Source of the DNA: Gymnothorax reevesii
Lineage: Eukaryota > Chordata > Actinopteri > Anguilliformes > Muraenidae
Reading direction: 5' to 3'
Assembly: GCA_029721435.1 (NCBI GenBank)
Contig: CM056580.1
Location: forward strand, 73,681,367-73,745,366
Length of the DNA stretch: 64,000 nucleotides
Part shown: one piece after another, positions 1 through 11,658 of the stretch
Layout of the letters: every line of letters begins with the position of its first letter
Numbering within the stretch: the first letter of the stretch is position 1
Made by a program: the position numbers and the translations under genes
Notes under the pieces: model-generated
The model's database searches: none
Seen by the model: the letters and a program-made list of their open reading frames with translations, nothing else
What the model was told of the DNA's origin: nothing

Positions 1-99
1 ATCCTTTACTGTGAAAATATATTTAATATACTAAATATATTAATATAAAAAATATGTTTATATTAATATATTTGAAATATGGAAGGAATCTGGTTGAGT

Positions 100-870
100 C
101 TTGGTACCTAAAAGGCAGGGCCAAAAATTACTTCTGAATGCATTTCATCCTCAATCCCTCAGTCATTAGAGTCTTATAAACCATCATACAACTGTCATGG
201 ATATCACAAGATGGGCGAGGAAACACGCAGTTAAACCTACGTCAGTCAACACCATTCACCGCTGCATCCAGAAATGCTAGTTAAAGCTTTCATATGCAGA
301 GCCAAAGCTATACATCAACACTGTTCAAAAGTGCCACTGACTTCTGTGGGCGCAGTGTCATCTAGAGATGGAGATTGATCACTTTTTTATTTATGTGCAA
401 AGGCACCATTAATGCAGAAGAACATTTAAAAATTTCAGAACAACATTTGCTGCCGTCTTGATGTTGCCTGTTCGAGGGACAACCTTGCATTTATCAGCAA
501 GACAACCCAAACCAACATTTTGCACGGATTACAAGATAACAAGTGGCTGCACAAGTGAAGAGAGTGGGTGCTAGAATGACTTGACATCAGTCCTAATGTA
601 TCTTTGATTGAGAATGTATGGTACACTATGAAGCAAAATATATGCCATTGAAGGGACTATAAAATTATGCTGCTCAGTACCTGGATAATGAAGGAATGGG
701 GGAAAATGCCACTTGCTAGCCTGGACAAACTGGTGTCTTCAGTGCCCAAATGCTTATTGAGTGTGATGAAAAGACTGGGTAATGTTACACAGTGGTGAAC
801 AGTGGTCAGTGCCATCTTTTCATACTGCCGCCGTCATCTCATTTTTTTCAATAAGGAGTTAAATTCACTT
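100..870 (+). mobile_element. Decayed mariner-like transposon relic
   Basis: This stretch reads as a degraded, internally deleted + strand copy of the fish mariner-like family seen nearly complete (opposite strand) at 6196-7803. Conceptual translation near 490-650 gives a QQDN block followed by fragments of the usual SPD..PIEN catalytic region, with many stops. The order of blocks (CATCTAGAGATGGA, then the QQDN block, then the CAGTGCCCAAATGCTTATTGAGTG tail region) follows the family. No terminal repeat pair is visible, and the left end may lie outside the window. Family assignment is from recalled consensus patterns. Confidence 0.6.
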
Positions 871-959
871 TAGAACATTACATGTGTTGTCCTGTTTTAG
901 ATGTAGTAGAGGGTAAATAGACTTGTACAAAAGTAGAGCATGCATATCCACTCTAATGC

Positions 960-1110
960 TGGTGTAGGACGAATGGAGAATCCGCATCAAACAAAGTGAT
1001 TAACGAAAGTCCGCACATTGAAGGACAGTGCCGCCCACAAATTTATTCAGAATATTGACGTTTCGATCAGAACGATCATCGTCAAGATAAAAATACACAA
1101 GCAGCGCACA
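960..1110. repeat. Possible SINE or MITE fragment with GACGTTTCGA motif
   Basis: It contains TTGACGTTTCGATCAGAACG followed by a CATCGTCAAG block. This resembles the GACGTTTCGACAACCAGAG and TCATCTTCAGAG pair in the palindromic insertion at 40314-40618. That motif pair recurs in several vertebrate short repeats. The rest of 870-1409 shows nothing recognisable, and no upstream ARID5A exon was found there. Confidence 0.3.
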
Positions 1111-1409
1111 CACATCTTTAGACTAGACTAAAAACCTATAAATAGACTTTTAACATAAATCCTTTTTTATTTTATTTGCATTGTGATTTGCCAACCAATT
1201 TGGAATTGGAGTCGTAGTTTCCTTTTTCTTCCACCGCAGGGATCACACTGATGGTTAAACAGTTAAGATTATTTGGTGCTTTAGAAGGATTTACATATAA
1301 TCAGTTATATCTTCAAAGCAGTATATAGTTGAACAAATTGTTTGAAACTCTGTTCTGGCTTCTGTTGATGGCGCCATTGAACTCACATGGACTTGATTCA
1401 CTTTTGCAG

Positions 1410-2850
1410 TTAACCTCTGGAGAATCTACAAAGCTGTGGAGAAACTTGGTGGCTATGAGTGTGTAAGTATGCATGTTATATTTCTATAGCAGAACTGTAG
1501 AATCATAGTTGGAAATAGAAAAAAAATAATAATAAAAATCAAAACAAAGACCCCCTATTGGGGCCTTAACAAATATCTGGGAATAGCAATATCGTGCTTT
1601 TTTTTGTAAATGTTGAGTTTCTTTCAAAATTGTAAAATCCTCTGTATCGCTATGGCATATGCTGCATGTTTGCAATATGTTGTATACACAGGTTGCAAAT
1701 AGTGCAAAGTTGGTGCATATAGCCGACACAGATTTCACCATTTTAGCTTTAATTTTAACAAATAAAGTTACTTAATGTTGTTCCAAAGAGTGTGTGAAAG
1801 CTCAAAAGTGAGATTTCATGAAAAGATCTTACAGGACTGCATTGCTACAACGCAGGAAAAGCAGTTTCTAAATATATTGAGGCGCTCGAATGGAAAACGC
1901 AGTGCAAGAGAGCAAGACCTGCGTCGGTGAGATTATCTGAGTGAAGTGACGCTTTGTGTTGGCCCAGGGCTGTCTTTAATGCACACAGAGCGGAATGTTA
2001 TCCGTGTGACCTCTCTTAACATCTTTAGACACAGCGAGGAGGTAATGGTGGGGTATGGTGGTGAGGGTGCCGGGTGTGTACAAAAGAGAGCTGGGTGCTT
2101 CAGTGGAAACTATCATTCTCACACCATTGAAAAGGTGCAGTCAGGAAGACAGTGACCGTTGGCTGCACACCACAACAGTCAGAGAAACGTCCACGTCTGC
2201 CCACCTGCATGAAGCCAGGCCTCGTGGCTTTGTTCTTAGAGCACACAACAAGTTTCCATCCTGCCCTGCTAACAGCCTATCTGCTGCAGCGCAAAGGTCA
2301 CCTCAGAACGAGGCTCACTGCAGTTGCAGAACTGGGGGTTTCAAGCATAATCTACTCAAGGCCACAATTTCCTCACCTACTCAATCCCTCCACTTGTTTA
2401 ATTTAATTATAGTATGCAGGACTGTGTTTTTTGTAATATTTCGAGCCATCACACAATTTCCCCTAAATATTGTTAACAACAGAAAGGGAAAATTTCCCAT
2501 TGTAATAATAATTCTCTTTAAAAGCATCAGACATGCAGTCCTTGCAGGCAGAGTAGATTACAGCATGTACTCAGACTAGGCCCTGGGGACACTGCTGCTT
2601 GATGCAGGAGACAGAGGAGAAGCTCTAGAGTTATGCAGTGATCCCAGTACTGGTGGAGAGCTGCTGTAGGTTTGCGGTCACAGGGTGCAGGGAGGGGATG
2701 AGGTGACAGTGCAGGTATTGCAAAGTTCTGTAATATTAATATTGGTGCCAATGAACACCTGACTTTGTTGATAGGGGATAGGGATTGCTTTCGTGCATGA
2801 CATTAAATCCTGTGCAGCAGTTTTTTTCCTGCGGTTTTGAACTGTGCACA

Positions 2851-2889
<39 letters not shown>

Positions 2890-4313
2890 TTATGCATGTG
2901 CTACTGTGTGCAGGTAATGCCTTCATATATCATTCTTGTGTCCATATATACACTTATGAGCCAAAACATTAAAACCAATCACTGATGAAGCAAATAATGC
3001 TGATTATCTCGTAACAATCACCCATGTCAGGGTTTGCAGACAGAGCTTAGAAGTTAAGCACGAAGTTTGAGAAGGTCCAAGTCATGATGGCCATAGTGAA
3101 GCAGCAAGGCTTCTCAGGTGCTCACAGTCAGCAGTGTTGAAAATCATCTGACAGTGGTCCATGGAGGCACAAACTATCAGCCAGTGATAAGGTTTTGGGT
3201 GCCCAAGGCTCATTGATGCATCAAGGCAAACAATGCTATCCCATCAGGTACGAAACCACTGAAGGGTAACTGTGACACGAGTTCCAGAGAATTGTAATGA
3301 TACTTACGTGAGGATTGTGTCACAGCACGCACTGCATTGCACCCTATCGTTTACGGTGCTTTGTAACTGCATACTTGACAGCATCCCCATTCTAACCCCA
3401 GTCCGCCGCAGAGAGTGCCTACAGCGAGCATGTGCATGTCAGAACTGGACCTTAGGGAAACTAAACAAGGATTAGAGATGGCTCCAGTATGCACTGTGCA
3501 CTGAGGTCCAAAGAAAAGTGAAGGGTGTGTGTTATTATAATAAATGTTCTACTGGGAAAGTCACGGTCTGGGAATTCATGTGAGCATCTGGAGGATGACC
3601 TACCCAATATTAGGCAGTTGGGTTTCATGCTGAGGCGGATGGGTGTACATATGCTTGTAAGCTAAAAAAAGGCATCTCCTGGTCTAGGTGACAGCCCAGC
3701 GGTTGTGGAAGAATGTGTATGATGAGCTGGGTGGGAGCCCGGGCAGCACCAGCGCTGCCACCTGCACCCGTAGGCACTATGAAAGGTGAGAGGGCACTGC
3801 TCCTATTGTTGTTAAGTCCTCTTGCCTCTTACCAATTCTATCTGTGTCTCCTGCTCTCGCTCACTGCCATGTTGTGTCTCTCTGGTGCCCTCTAGGCTTG
3901 TGCTGCCCTTTGAGAGGCACATTAGAGGAGAGGAGGACAAACCCCTACCGCCTGCTAAGCCCCGGAAACAGTATAAGAAGAGCCTAGAGGGCAAGAGTGG
4001 AAAGCCTGAGGCCAAGAGGAAGAGGAGCCAGCCAGAGGGGGAGGGAGAGGGCGAGGGGTGCCCTGAGGTACGGTACACTCTGTTCCCTGCCCTAGAGCTA
4101 TGCTGCCCGCCCCCAAATCTGCAGTTTGCAGCTGTCACTAAGGATAGGTTATCTTGGTGATACCCATGCTCGAACAATGTAGCCATCTGATAAATGAGAG
4201 TGGCTAAAGTTTAAGTGAAACTGCGTTTATTTTTGTGAGAAGGTAAAGAAATTAAACAAATAGTTAAGATTGTTCCTAAAACATGACTCGAAAATCTGCA
4301 TTGTAATTTGCGT

Positions 4314-4349
<36 letters not shown>

Positions 4350-5667
4350 GCCTACAGATCATATCAGACCCCTAGCTGTGACTAGCCTTTAAAATGCTGC
4401 TTTCTGACTTCTCTAGCAGGCCCAGGGGAAGCTCGTCGATTGCAGCCCCTGTGAAACAGGGAAGAGCCACCACTCTGCCAGGCAGCAGCATGACTGCTGC
4501 AGGCCAGAGAGCGAGGCAGCCGTGGTTAAGGAACAGCCCGCCATGGCTGGCATTGTTTCCCAGCCAGGTAAGAGCCACTTCACCACCCTCCAGGCCTCAG
4601 CCGGCGAAGTCATCTCCCCTCTGGAGAAGAAGAAGCGCATGGCCCAAGCCAGTCTGGGGTTCTCTGCACCTCACTCCAGCCCAGAGCTGGACAACACAGG
4701 GAGGCCCTCCGTCATTCACTGTGCCCAGTCCCCAGGACTACCCCACTCCGGCAGGACGCGAGAGTCTTCTGAAGGCTCCCCTGTACCGCACTCCTCCTCA
4801 TCCTCGCGTAGCCCCTCCCCTTGCTCTGTGTCCTCGGACGACTGTGCCCCAGTGACCAGTCCTGAGAAACCAGCTCCGTCTGCACACGCCAGTCACCTCC
4901 CCTCCTTTACCTGCTGCAGTGGGGTCTGCAAGCCAGTTAGCTTCTCCACCAGTGTCAAGGACTCTACGAGTCACCTCCATCTCCATAGAAACGCTGGACA
5001 GCTTGGCCTGCTCTCCACTAACCCAGCTGGGGGTAAAGGGCAAAGCGCTGACTGGAGCCCGAGCTGCAGAGGGGAGAGTGGTCTCAAAACTCAACCACCC
5101 ACTTCATCTACCTCTGCTGAAATAGGCCCCAAAGCATGCTGGGTCTCTCCCCAGTCCAGCTTCATCAAGGTGCTGCCCAAGTCTGTCGAGCATTTGGGGC
5201 CGAGCTCCTTTCAGCCAGGTCACAAACATAACCATATCCAGAAGAGACTGCACCCCGAGGAAGTGTTGACGTACGGGAAAAAACTCCAAATGGTTCCCCC
5301 TCTGCACTACAGAGATGCCAAGGAGAGGACAAAGCTGGCCTTGCCCAAACCTCTCCCCACCCAGCAAACCCTGGTGCACCCTCAGGCAACCCTTCCCATA
5401 TCCTACTTACTTCCAGCATATGAAAGGACCAGACCAGTCTCAGCCCACCAGCACAAAGGACTCTCTCTGCATCCCCTCATTCCCACCCACCTAGCTGTGC
5501 CTTCCCAGCCAACCTCCATGTACCGGCATGTCATGGCGGGCAGTCCTTACACCATCCCCTATGAGACTTTGCCCCGACCCCGTCCTTATCAGATTCCACT
5601 CTGGCACCCCCAAGCAGGGTATGCCATTGCAGGCCTGAACCCACATTACCCCAACACTAAACTGTGA
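1410..5667 (+). CDS. arid5a: ARID5A, AT-rich interactive domain protein 5A (5' exons missing)
   Basis: Partial multi-exon gene for a nuclear ARID-domain protein that binds AT-rich DNA and, in mammals, stabilises Il6 and other immune mRNAs through 3'UTR stem-loops. Coding exons in view: 1410-1462 (LWRIYKAVEKLGGYE, ARID core helices), 3688-3785 (RLWKNVYDELGG, then CTRRHYER, C-terminal ARID), 3896-4067 (LVLPFERHI, EEDKPLP, then basic AKRKRSQ, a likely NLS) and 4417-5667 (about 416 residues, low complexity). All have AG acceptors and GT donors (gtaagt, gtgaga, gtacgg), and reading phase is kept across every junction. Within the last exon, PLEKKKRMAQASL, KACWVSP (about 5131-5150) and the final NTKL match ARID5A rather than the much longer ARID5B. 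About 524 residues are present against about 594 in human, so some 70 N-terminal residues lie upstream. The TGA stop is at 5665-5667. The long intron 1463-3687 holds a Tc1-like relic. Confidence 0.93.
2855..2882. repeat. (TG)n microsatellite in ARID5A intron
   Basis: Fourteen uninterrupted TG dinucleotides, followed by TATATATT. Confidence 0.95.
2946..3630 (+). mobile_element. Tc1-like transposon relic in ARID5A intron
   Basis: The left part carries the end pattern TATACACTTATGAGCCAAAA, then CTGATTATCTCGTAACAATC, which is a widespread Tc1-type fish element. Internal blocks such as GGCACAAACTATCAG and TTCTACTGGGAAAGTCACGGTCTGG with CATGTGAGCATC follow the order of the transposase gene. Stops and indels break every frame, and the right terminal repeat is missing. 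It lies in sense orientation in the ARID5A intron and stops about 60 bp before the 3688 exon. Confidence 0.65.
4316..4346. repeat. (AT)n microsatellite in ARID5A last intron
   Basis: A 31-bp pure AT run about 70 bp upstream of the last-exon acceptor. Confidence 0.95.
4411..4421 (+). promoter_or_regulatory. arid5a: Tandem NAGNAG splice acceptor of ARID5A last exon
   Basis: The acceptor reads ctctagcag followed by GCCCAGGGG. Splicing after the first AG (4416) or the second AG (4419) both keep the reading frame; the products differ by one glutamine. NAGNAG acceptors are a known source of single-residue isoforms. Which AG is used cannot be seen from DNA alone. Confidence 0.7.
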
Positions 5668-5699
5668 CGTAAATTTAATAAGTTGGATCTCAAATATGA

Positions 5700-6004
5700 A
5701 ATAAATTAATGTGGGGAGTCATTTATGTGATTACACTTGGGCTCAATACATGTTTTCAACTGTCTAAAGTAAATTTGAATAATTTCTATTCCATGGAGTT
5801 TTTTTTCACTCTCTACACAGAGAGAGTCAGATCTCCTCTCTGATTGCCAAGAACTTCACTGAGTGAAGATACTGTACTTGAATTAATAAAAATGACCTGG
5901 GGTCAATCAATGAAAAGGCATTTATTGTGAACAGTACTGGTGTAGCTTAGGACCATGAAATGCTCTAGTAGATTTGGCAGCTGTAATTTCAGAAAAGCAA
6001 TAAA
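5700..6004 (+). terminator. arid5a: ARID5A 3'UTR polyadenylation signals
   Basis: Three AATAAA hexamers follow the stop codon, at 5700-5705, 5885-5890 and 5999-6004. The first is only about 33 bp past the stop. The last gives a 3'UTR of about 350 bp. Which one is used is not determined; the mariner-like element starts at 6196, beyond all three. Confidence 0.55.
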
Positions 6005-6195
6005 CCTGTTATTTCCCTGAAGTGTTGCCAAATATACATTTCTTGTAACATTCAGGCGACCAAAAATTGATGAACCCCAGGAATGTCAGCCGAAAATTTC
6101 AATTATAAGCAACTACATAACCATATCCAACACACATTGGTCTTTAAATATAGGCAGCATAGTTCTTCCAATGTGCCAGGTCTTTACTGCTCTTG

Positions 6196-7803
6196 TACAA
6201 CCCCAATTACGAAATAGTTGGGACAAAGTGTAAATTGTAAATAAAATCTAGAAGCAATGACTTTCAAATCAAACCAGCCAGTATTTTATTCACAATAGAA
6301 CAAGAGATGACATAGCAAATGTTGAAACTGAGAAATTTTACAACTTCATCCACAAAATGAGCTTGTTTCAAATGTGATGGCTGCTACAGGTCTCAAAAAA
6401 GTTGGGACAGGGGCCTGTTTACCATGGTGTAGCATCCCCTCTTCTTTTTAACTCTGAGTGGAGGCGTCTGGGCATTGAGGAAACAAGTTTCTTGAGATTA
6501 GCCATTGGAATTTGATCCCACTCTTGTTTAATACAGGCTTCCAGCTGCTGGATAGTTTGGGTCTCCTTTGACGGACATTTCGTTTAATTATGCGCCAAAT
6601 GTTCACAATCGGTGAAAGATCAGGACTGCAGGCAGGCCAGTTCAGCACACAGACTCTTCTACTATGTAGCCCTGCTGTTGTAATAGCTGCAGTATGTGGT
6701 TTTGCATTGTCCTGCTAAAATACACAAGGCCTTCCCTGGAATAGATGTTGTCTGGAGGGGAGCATATATTGCTCTAAAACCTTTATATACCTTTCAGCAT
6801 TCATGGTGCTTTTTAAAATATGCAAGTGGCCCACACCATATGCACTAATGCATACCCATACCATCAGAGATTCTGGCTTTTGAACTGAACGCTGATAACA
6901 GGAGGGGTGGTCTTTCTCCTCTTTAGCCCAGAGGACATGATGCCCATGATTTCCAACAAGAATGTCAAATTTGGACTCGTCTGACCACAGAACACTTTGT
7001 CACTTTGCTACAGTCCATTTTAAATGAGCCTTGGCCCACAGAACATGGCGGTGCTTCTGGATCATGCTCAACAATGGGTTCCTTTTTGCATGATATGAGT
7101 TTTAGGTGGTACCTGTGGATGGCATGGCAGACTGTGTTTACAGACAGTGGTTTCTTGAAGTATTCCTGGGCATATTTGGTAATGTCAATGACAGAATCAT
7201 GCCAGTGAGTGATGCAGTGGCGTCTGAGGGCCCAAAGATCACGGCCATCCAGTAAAGGTCTTTGGCCTTGTCCCTTATTTAACAGAGATTTTTCCAGTTT
7301 CTCTGAATATTTTGATGATATTATGCACTGTCAATGATGAGACCTTCAAAGCCTTTGAAATCTGACATTGAGGAACATTGTTTTTAAAGTATTCCACAAT
7401 TTTTTTTACGTAAGCCTTCACAGGTTGGGGAGCATCCGGCCATCTTTACTTCTGAGAGACTCAGCCTCTAAGACATCTCTTTTAAAGCCAATCATGTTAA
7501 ACACCTGATGCCAGTTAACTTAATTACTTGCTAAATGTTTTTTCACCTGATTCTGTTATTAATTGCTTTTTCAGTCCTTTTTTGCCTGTGTCCCAACTTT
7601 TTTGAGACTTGTTGCAGCCAGAAAATTTGAGATAAGCTCATTTTGTGGATAAACACATGTAAAATTTCTCAGTTTCAACATTTGAAATGTTATCTATGCT
7701 CTACTGCAAATAACATATTGGCTCATGTGATCTGAAAGTCATTACATTTTGATTTTATTCACAATTTGCACTTCGTCCAAACTATTTCCGAATTAGGGTT
7801 GTA
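6196..7803 (-). mobile_element. Near-complete mariner/Tc1-like transposon with long inverted ends
   Basis: About 1.6 kb, bounded by long imperfect terminal inverted repeats. The left end reads TACAACCCCAATTACGAAAT, and the right end read backwards is TACAACCCTAATTCGGAAAT. Similarity continues inward for about 200 bp, including AATGACTTTCAATC-like and GAAATTTTAC-like blocks and the pair AAAAAAGTTGGGACAGGGGC / GTCCCAACTTTTTTGAGAC. A TA dinucleotide lies at both outer edges, as expected for this superfamily. The transposase gene runs on the - strand but is broken. The element fills part of the gap between the convergent ARID5A and COX5B genes. Confidence 0.85.
6448..7460 (-). pseudogene. Broken mariner-like transposase
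   Basis: This is the transposase gene of the surrounding element, coding on the - strand. The longest open part (6448-6648) contains LNWPACSPDLSPIVNIW, the second catalytic aspartate block of Tc1/mariner DDE transposases; the usual form is SPDLNPIEN. Upstream parts (6650-7460) keep recognisable nucleotide similarity to the family, including the region for the QQDN-type block, but frameshifts and stops interrupt it. It is not expected to make active enzyme. Confidence 0.75.
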
Positions 7804-9029
7804 GAAAAAAACAGTACTAAGATTTCAAAACACATATGACATTATTTTTATCAGTCTGAACAAGTACCTAACAGCTTTTAAAGCATTTCAAAAAGGGTGC
7901 TTTGATGCATTTCCCTTTAAATACAGGAGGGAAAAAAATTGCCCATCGAAACTTGAATTAGGCTTTCAAGTTGCGTCGAAGCCAATTTCAATTAGAAGTT
8001 AATAATGTGATAGTTTTTAATGTTTAACTAGAGCTGCACAAGTGCCTGTATAAATAGAATTCTCCATGATCCACACAGCATCTTCTTTAAAAAGGCATTT
8101 CTAAACTGGCTACATCAGTGTTGCCTTTCACCAATCACAGCCAAAAGGTACGTGATTTTATCTCAGAGGTCAATTGTATCAAAAAAGATTCAAGCGATAG
8201 ATCGCTGTGAACACTCCTGAATGGTTATTCTCCATCTGCTGCTTTGTTGGCTGAGCCAATATTAAGCACATTAGGGCTCCTCTCTGTGGCCATTCACATA
8301 ACTTCATATTTAATCATGCTCACCACTGAGATACTGCTCGCATTCCTTCCGTGAACTCAACTTTCACATTAGACCCGTTTCAGTGTTGCATCCACATTCA
8401 AGATTAGCACCTAGTCAAGATAACTTCTCTACAGATCTTTAGATTGTTTTTTCCTGACAGCATTCAAATTAAATTATCAGGATATTTATACTCAAGCTGT
8501 TGTGTAAAAGGAACTGAAGTCTGTGGAATAATTTAAAAAATAATTATAAATAGTGCCACGGGTACTGTAGCTCGCTTGGTTTATCTCAGGCTTCAGTGTT
8601 ACGAAAGCTCACGAGTGGTAGTATTTTTCATGTTTGGGTCCAACATTGGGACGATGAAGAAACTTTTTCTAATTTGTGTGGGAAAAAAAAAACATAAATA
8701 AAAGCAGTAACTACAGGGTCCAAGCAACATGAGGTAATCAGTCTCGAGGCAGTGAGGACACAAATTGTATATGTTTTTCGAACAATTTCCATTTCATGGC
8801 ACATAATTGTGCATGGTATACTTGGCTCGGTAAATTGCAGGTTGATTAGTCATTGCCATGTCTTTGAAATAGCAGCTGTTACCTGATTAACAAAAAGCAG
8901 TTGGATATTTAGATTCATTTTGCTTATTGGAAAGACTGTTTGTTCCTCATACAGAGATGCAATATGCAAAATTAGAACGATTGAGTGAAATGGTTGAAAA
9001 CAAATATGCAATTTTACATCGTTTTTCTT
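7804..9029. other. Intergenic stretch, nothing recognised
   Basis: AT-rich sequence between the mariner element and the diverged tandem repeat. I see no gene, RNA or repeat end I can support. Confidence 0.5.
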
Positions 9030-9990
9030 ACTACTGCGCCACATACTGGCCAGCTGGAATCAAATTTATTTGCACGCCTCTATAGCACCACCATTGGGCC
9101 AATCAAAGTAATTTGCATTCAGACCGCCCTTTTACACATCCTTAACAATAGTGTAAAGTTTCATGATTGATGACAGTTAAAGAGAGTATAGGGGCTAATG
9201 AAATTTAATTGGCTGCTGTCGGCAATCTTGTTTGAACAATCACTTTGTTCCAACAGGTTTTCATGGCAACCTTCATCATTATGAAGCATACAAAATTTAA
9301 CGTTGCACATACAATTGGTTTAAGAGTTATGACCATGTTTGCTATAACGCCACCTACAAACAGATTTAAACCAAATTCTGTGTGACGAAGTTGCATTGCC
9401 TGTAGATGTGTGGTAAAGATTGGACATAGCATTATAGGAGTTACAGCTCTTTATATCAATATAGGACACCCCCCTAAAATTTGTGAATTGAGCTCACTGT
9501 CCTGGAGGAGATAAAATTTAGAGGTTTCACAAGCAATTCAAAATGGCAGAAAGTTTGCAAAGACAAAAGCAGGTGTGGCTATCATGGATTGATTTCACTT
9601 GACCCATGGAATCTAAAAAATATTTGTTTCTACAACCTATGGTTTCGATGTTACAGCCCAAGATAATGTACCTCTCTTTAGAGCTGCCATGTGGCCAATC
9701 GAAGTAATTTTAATGAAAATGGCTCTTTTCTGCATCTTTAACAGGAACATAAAGTTCCATGATGACAGTTGACAGCTAAAGCGACTATTAAGGGCAACTG
9801 AAATTTGATTGGCTGTTGGCAGCCATGTTTCATATATGAATTTGTTCTTATAGAATTTCATTGCAACTCTGACATAATGCATGATAAATTTCAAGTTGAT
9901 CAGACAAATGGTTTAGGAGTTATAACCATTTGTTTTCTATGGTGCCACCCATGGATGGATTTACACCAATCAATCAATTAATAATCTGTG
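9030..9990. repeat. Diverged tandem repeat, about 600-bp period
   Basis: Two degenerate copies are offset by about 597 bp. Shared blocks include GGCCAATCAAAGTAATTT (about 9095) and GGCCAATCGAAGTAATTT (about 9690), then AAAGTTTCATGAT.GATGACAGTT, AAATTTAATTGGCTG / AAATTTGATTGGCTG, and GGTTTAAGAGTTATGACCAT / GGTTTAGGAGTTATAACCAT. A TE origin is likely, but the family is not recognised. Confidence 0.65.
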
Positions 9991-11304
9991 CATCCATATG
10001 TACCTCCCCACCAAATTCCACATTGATCCCTTCAGCAGTTTCACAGAAGATGATCAAAGTTAACACAGACGCCATCGCCGATGCCACTGCGTGATTGTCT
10101 ATGCTCCCTTGGGTCCGTTGGACCAAGTGAGTTGCAAAGGCATGGAACTTAAAATATTGTAGCCTACACCAAACTGTAAAAGACAGTTTCCCTTACTTGT
10201 TCAGTCACCTTAATGGGAGGACCACAAGTTATGTGTTGAAGGATTTAAAGGGATAGTTCGGGATTTTTCACACGAATCTGTATGGCATCACGGTCTTTAG
10301 TCTCGTGCACACACACTGACTTTCCCCCGACAGTGTCCTGTGAGCCGAGTTCTGTCCAGTTTTGGTCAAAGCGAAAGTAGTTCCGGCAGGTTTCCTGGGG
10401 TCTGCAAAGTAAAACGTTTTTCTTCTCAAAACAGTATGTGTTCGAACGAGTGATTTATTTGCATAACAAAACCCTGGTAATCCAAAAAGTCACATCTTGT
10501 AATTGCTTGGTGCCACTTTCTCTCAATAGCGATCACTGCGCGCTGTCACTGCTAACAGCTGTGCGCACTGGCCAAATACTTTCATCAGTTGTTCGACAGT
10601 GTTAACCGACTACAGACCTACGACGCTAACGAGCTAGTTCGAGAGCTAGAGTGAGAAGTTCATCAGCTTCTCCAGAAAATACTTTCCACAAATAATAACG
10701 ATGACAACTATGTTTATGTACAATTATTCCACTAAGAAACATTCTCTGTTATAGAATACCTAGGCAGAAAGCGTAAGCTTCGACTTTTCATGTCCTTTTT
10801 TGACTGATTTCCAAATGACACGGTCACTGACCATCCTCGTCATTTGGAAACTTCCTTACAGCTTACATATTCCAGCCAGAGTAGGATGTCTCCTTACGGT
10901 CGAGGACGGCAGACTCGAGAGAAACTACTACTTCTTAGCGAACTGACCCAGGGATAACCGGAGCACTCGGAGTAACTTTCCAAAGGATTTCATTATTATT
11001 TCGGGAAGACGCTGGTGCGTCGACACCAAAATAAATATGTATGCTGGGTGCTGCGGTCATCCCTTGCTCTAGTAGCTGAGAAAGTGACGCTTATGAAACA
11101 TAATTTGTATTATCTTACCTAACGTAAAAATCCTTTATTTTGATTGGCTGACAGACGTTTAATTCTTTTCCACATATGATCATATACCCCGTTAGAGTAT
11201 GATTTTGAATTCCTTAAAGTCGATTCAACCGCTTGTTTGCCGATGTAACGGAACGTAAATCTGAATTGTTTACCGCGTTTCGTCTGCTTTTGACAGCTGT
11301 CAAA

Positions 11305-11550
11305 ATGGCATCGAAACGTTTCGCTAGTCACACAGACGACGACATTCTTGAGAAACGCACAAAAGTGATCCCCCAAAATACAAAGAAGTCAAATACCTTA
11401 TCTTCGTCTATGTTGCCTGAATGCCTAACAGAAAAAGGAGATGATGTGGACTTTGAATGCTTCGACAGCGTTCGCTTGGCTTTGTTATCTGTCACAACAA
11501 TATTCTGCAGTAAGCATAATGAATTCTGTTTATATAGGTTGCCACCGTAA
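11305..11550 (+). CDS. Short ORF in foldback centre, possible first exon of recombinase-like protein
   Basis: An 82-codon frame starts at an ATG in good context (gtcaaaATGG). It begins MASKRFASHTDDDILEK and continues with IPQNTKKSN. The spacing of acidic DDDI and N-T-K-K residues recalls the N-terminal region of DUF3504/KIAA1958-like proteins, which derive from Crypton tyrosine recombinases. No catalytic domain is present. A GT-rich continuation suggests it could be the first exon of a longer gene whose remainder was lost. It is the only open frame in the unpaired centre. Assignment is weak; it could be a chance ORF. Confidence 0.3.
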   Translation: MASKRFASHTDDDILEKRTKVIPQNTKKSNTLSSSMLPECLTEKGDDVDFECFDSVRLALLSVTTIFCSKHNEFCLYRLPP

Positions 11551-11658
11551 GATAAAAACGGTAAGATAAAAACGTTGGACAGCTCTTTCAAGGGGATCTT
11601 GGGGAACATAGATTCAGAGGCAGGGTACATCACGCAATATACCCCTTGAAAGAGCTGT
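11547..11658. repeat. Tandem 14-mer and 17-bp hairpin inside foldback centre
   Basis: GTAAGATAAAAACG is repeated exactly in tandem (11547-11560, 11561-11574). It is followed by a perfect inverted repeat, ACAGCTCTTTCAAGGGG at 11579-11595 against its reverse complement at 11642-11658, with a 46-nt loop. Confidence 0.85.

Noticed and set aside
2055..2579. 174-codon ORF in the ARID5A intron
   Set aside because: No recognisable domain, biased hydrophobic tail, no splice context; likely chance.
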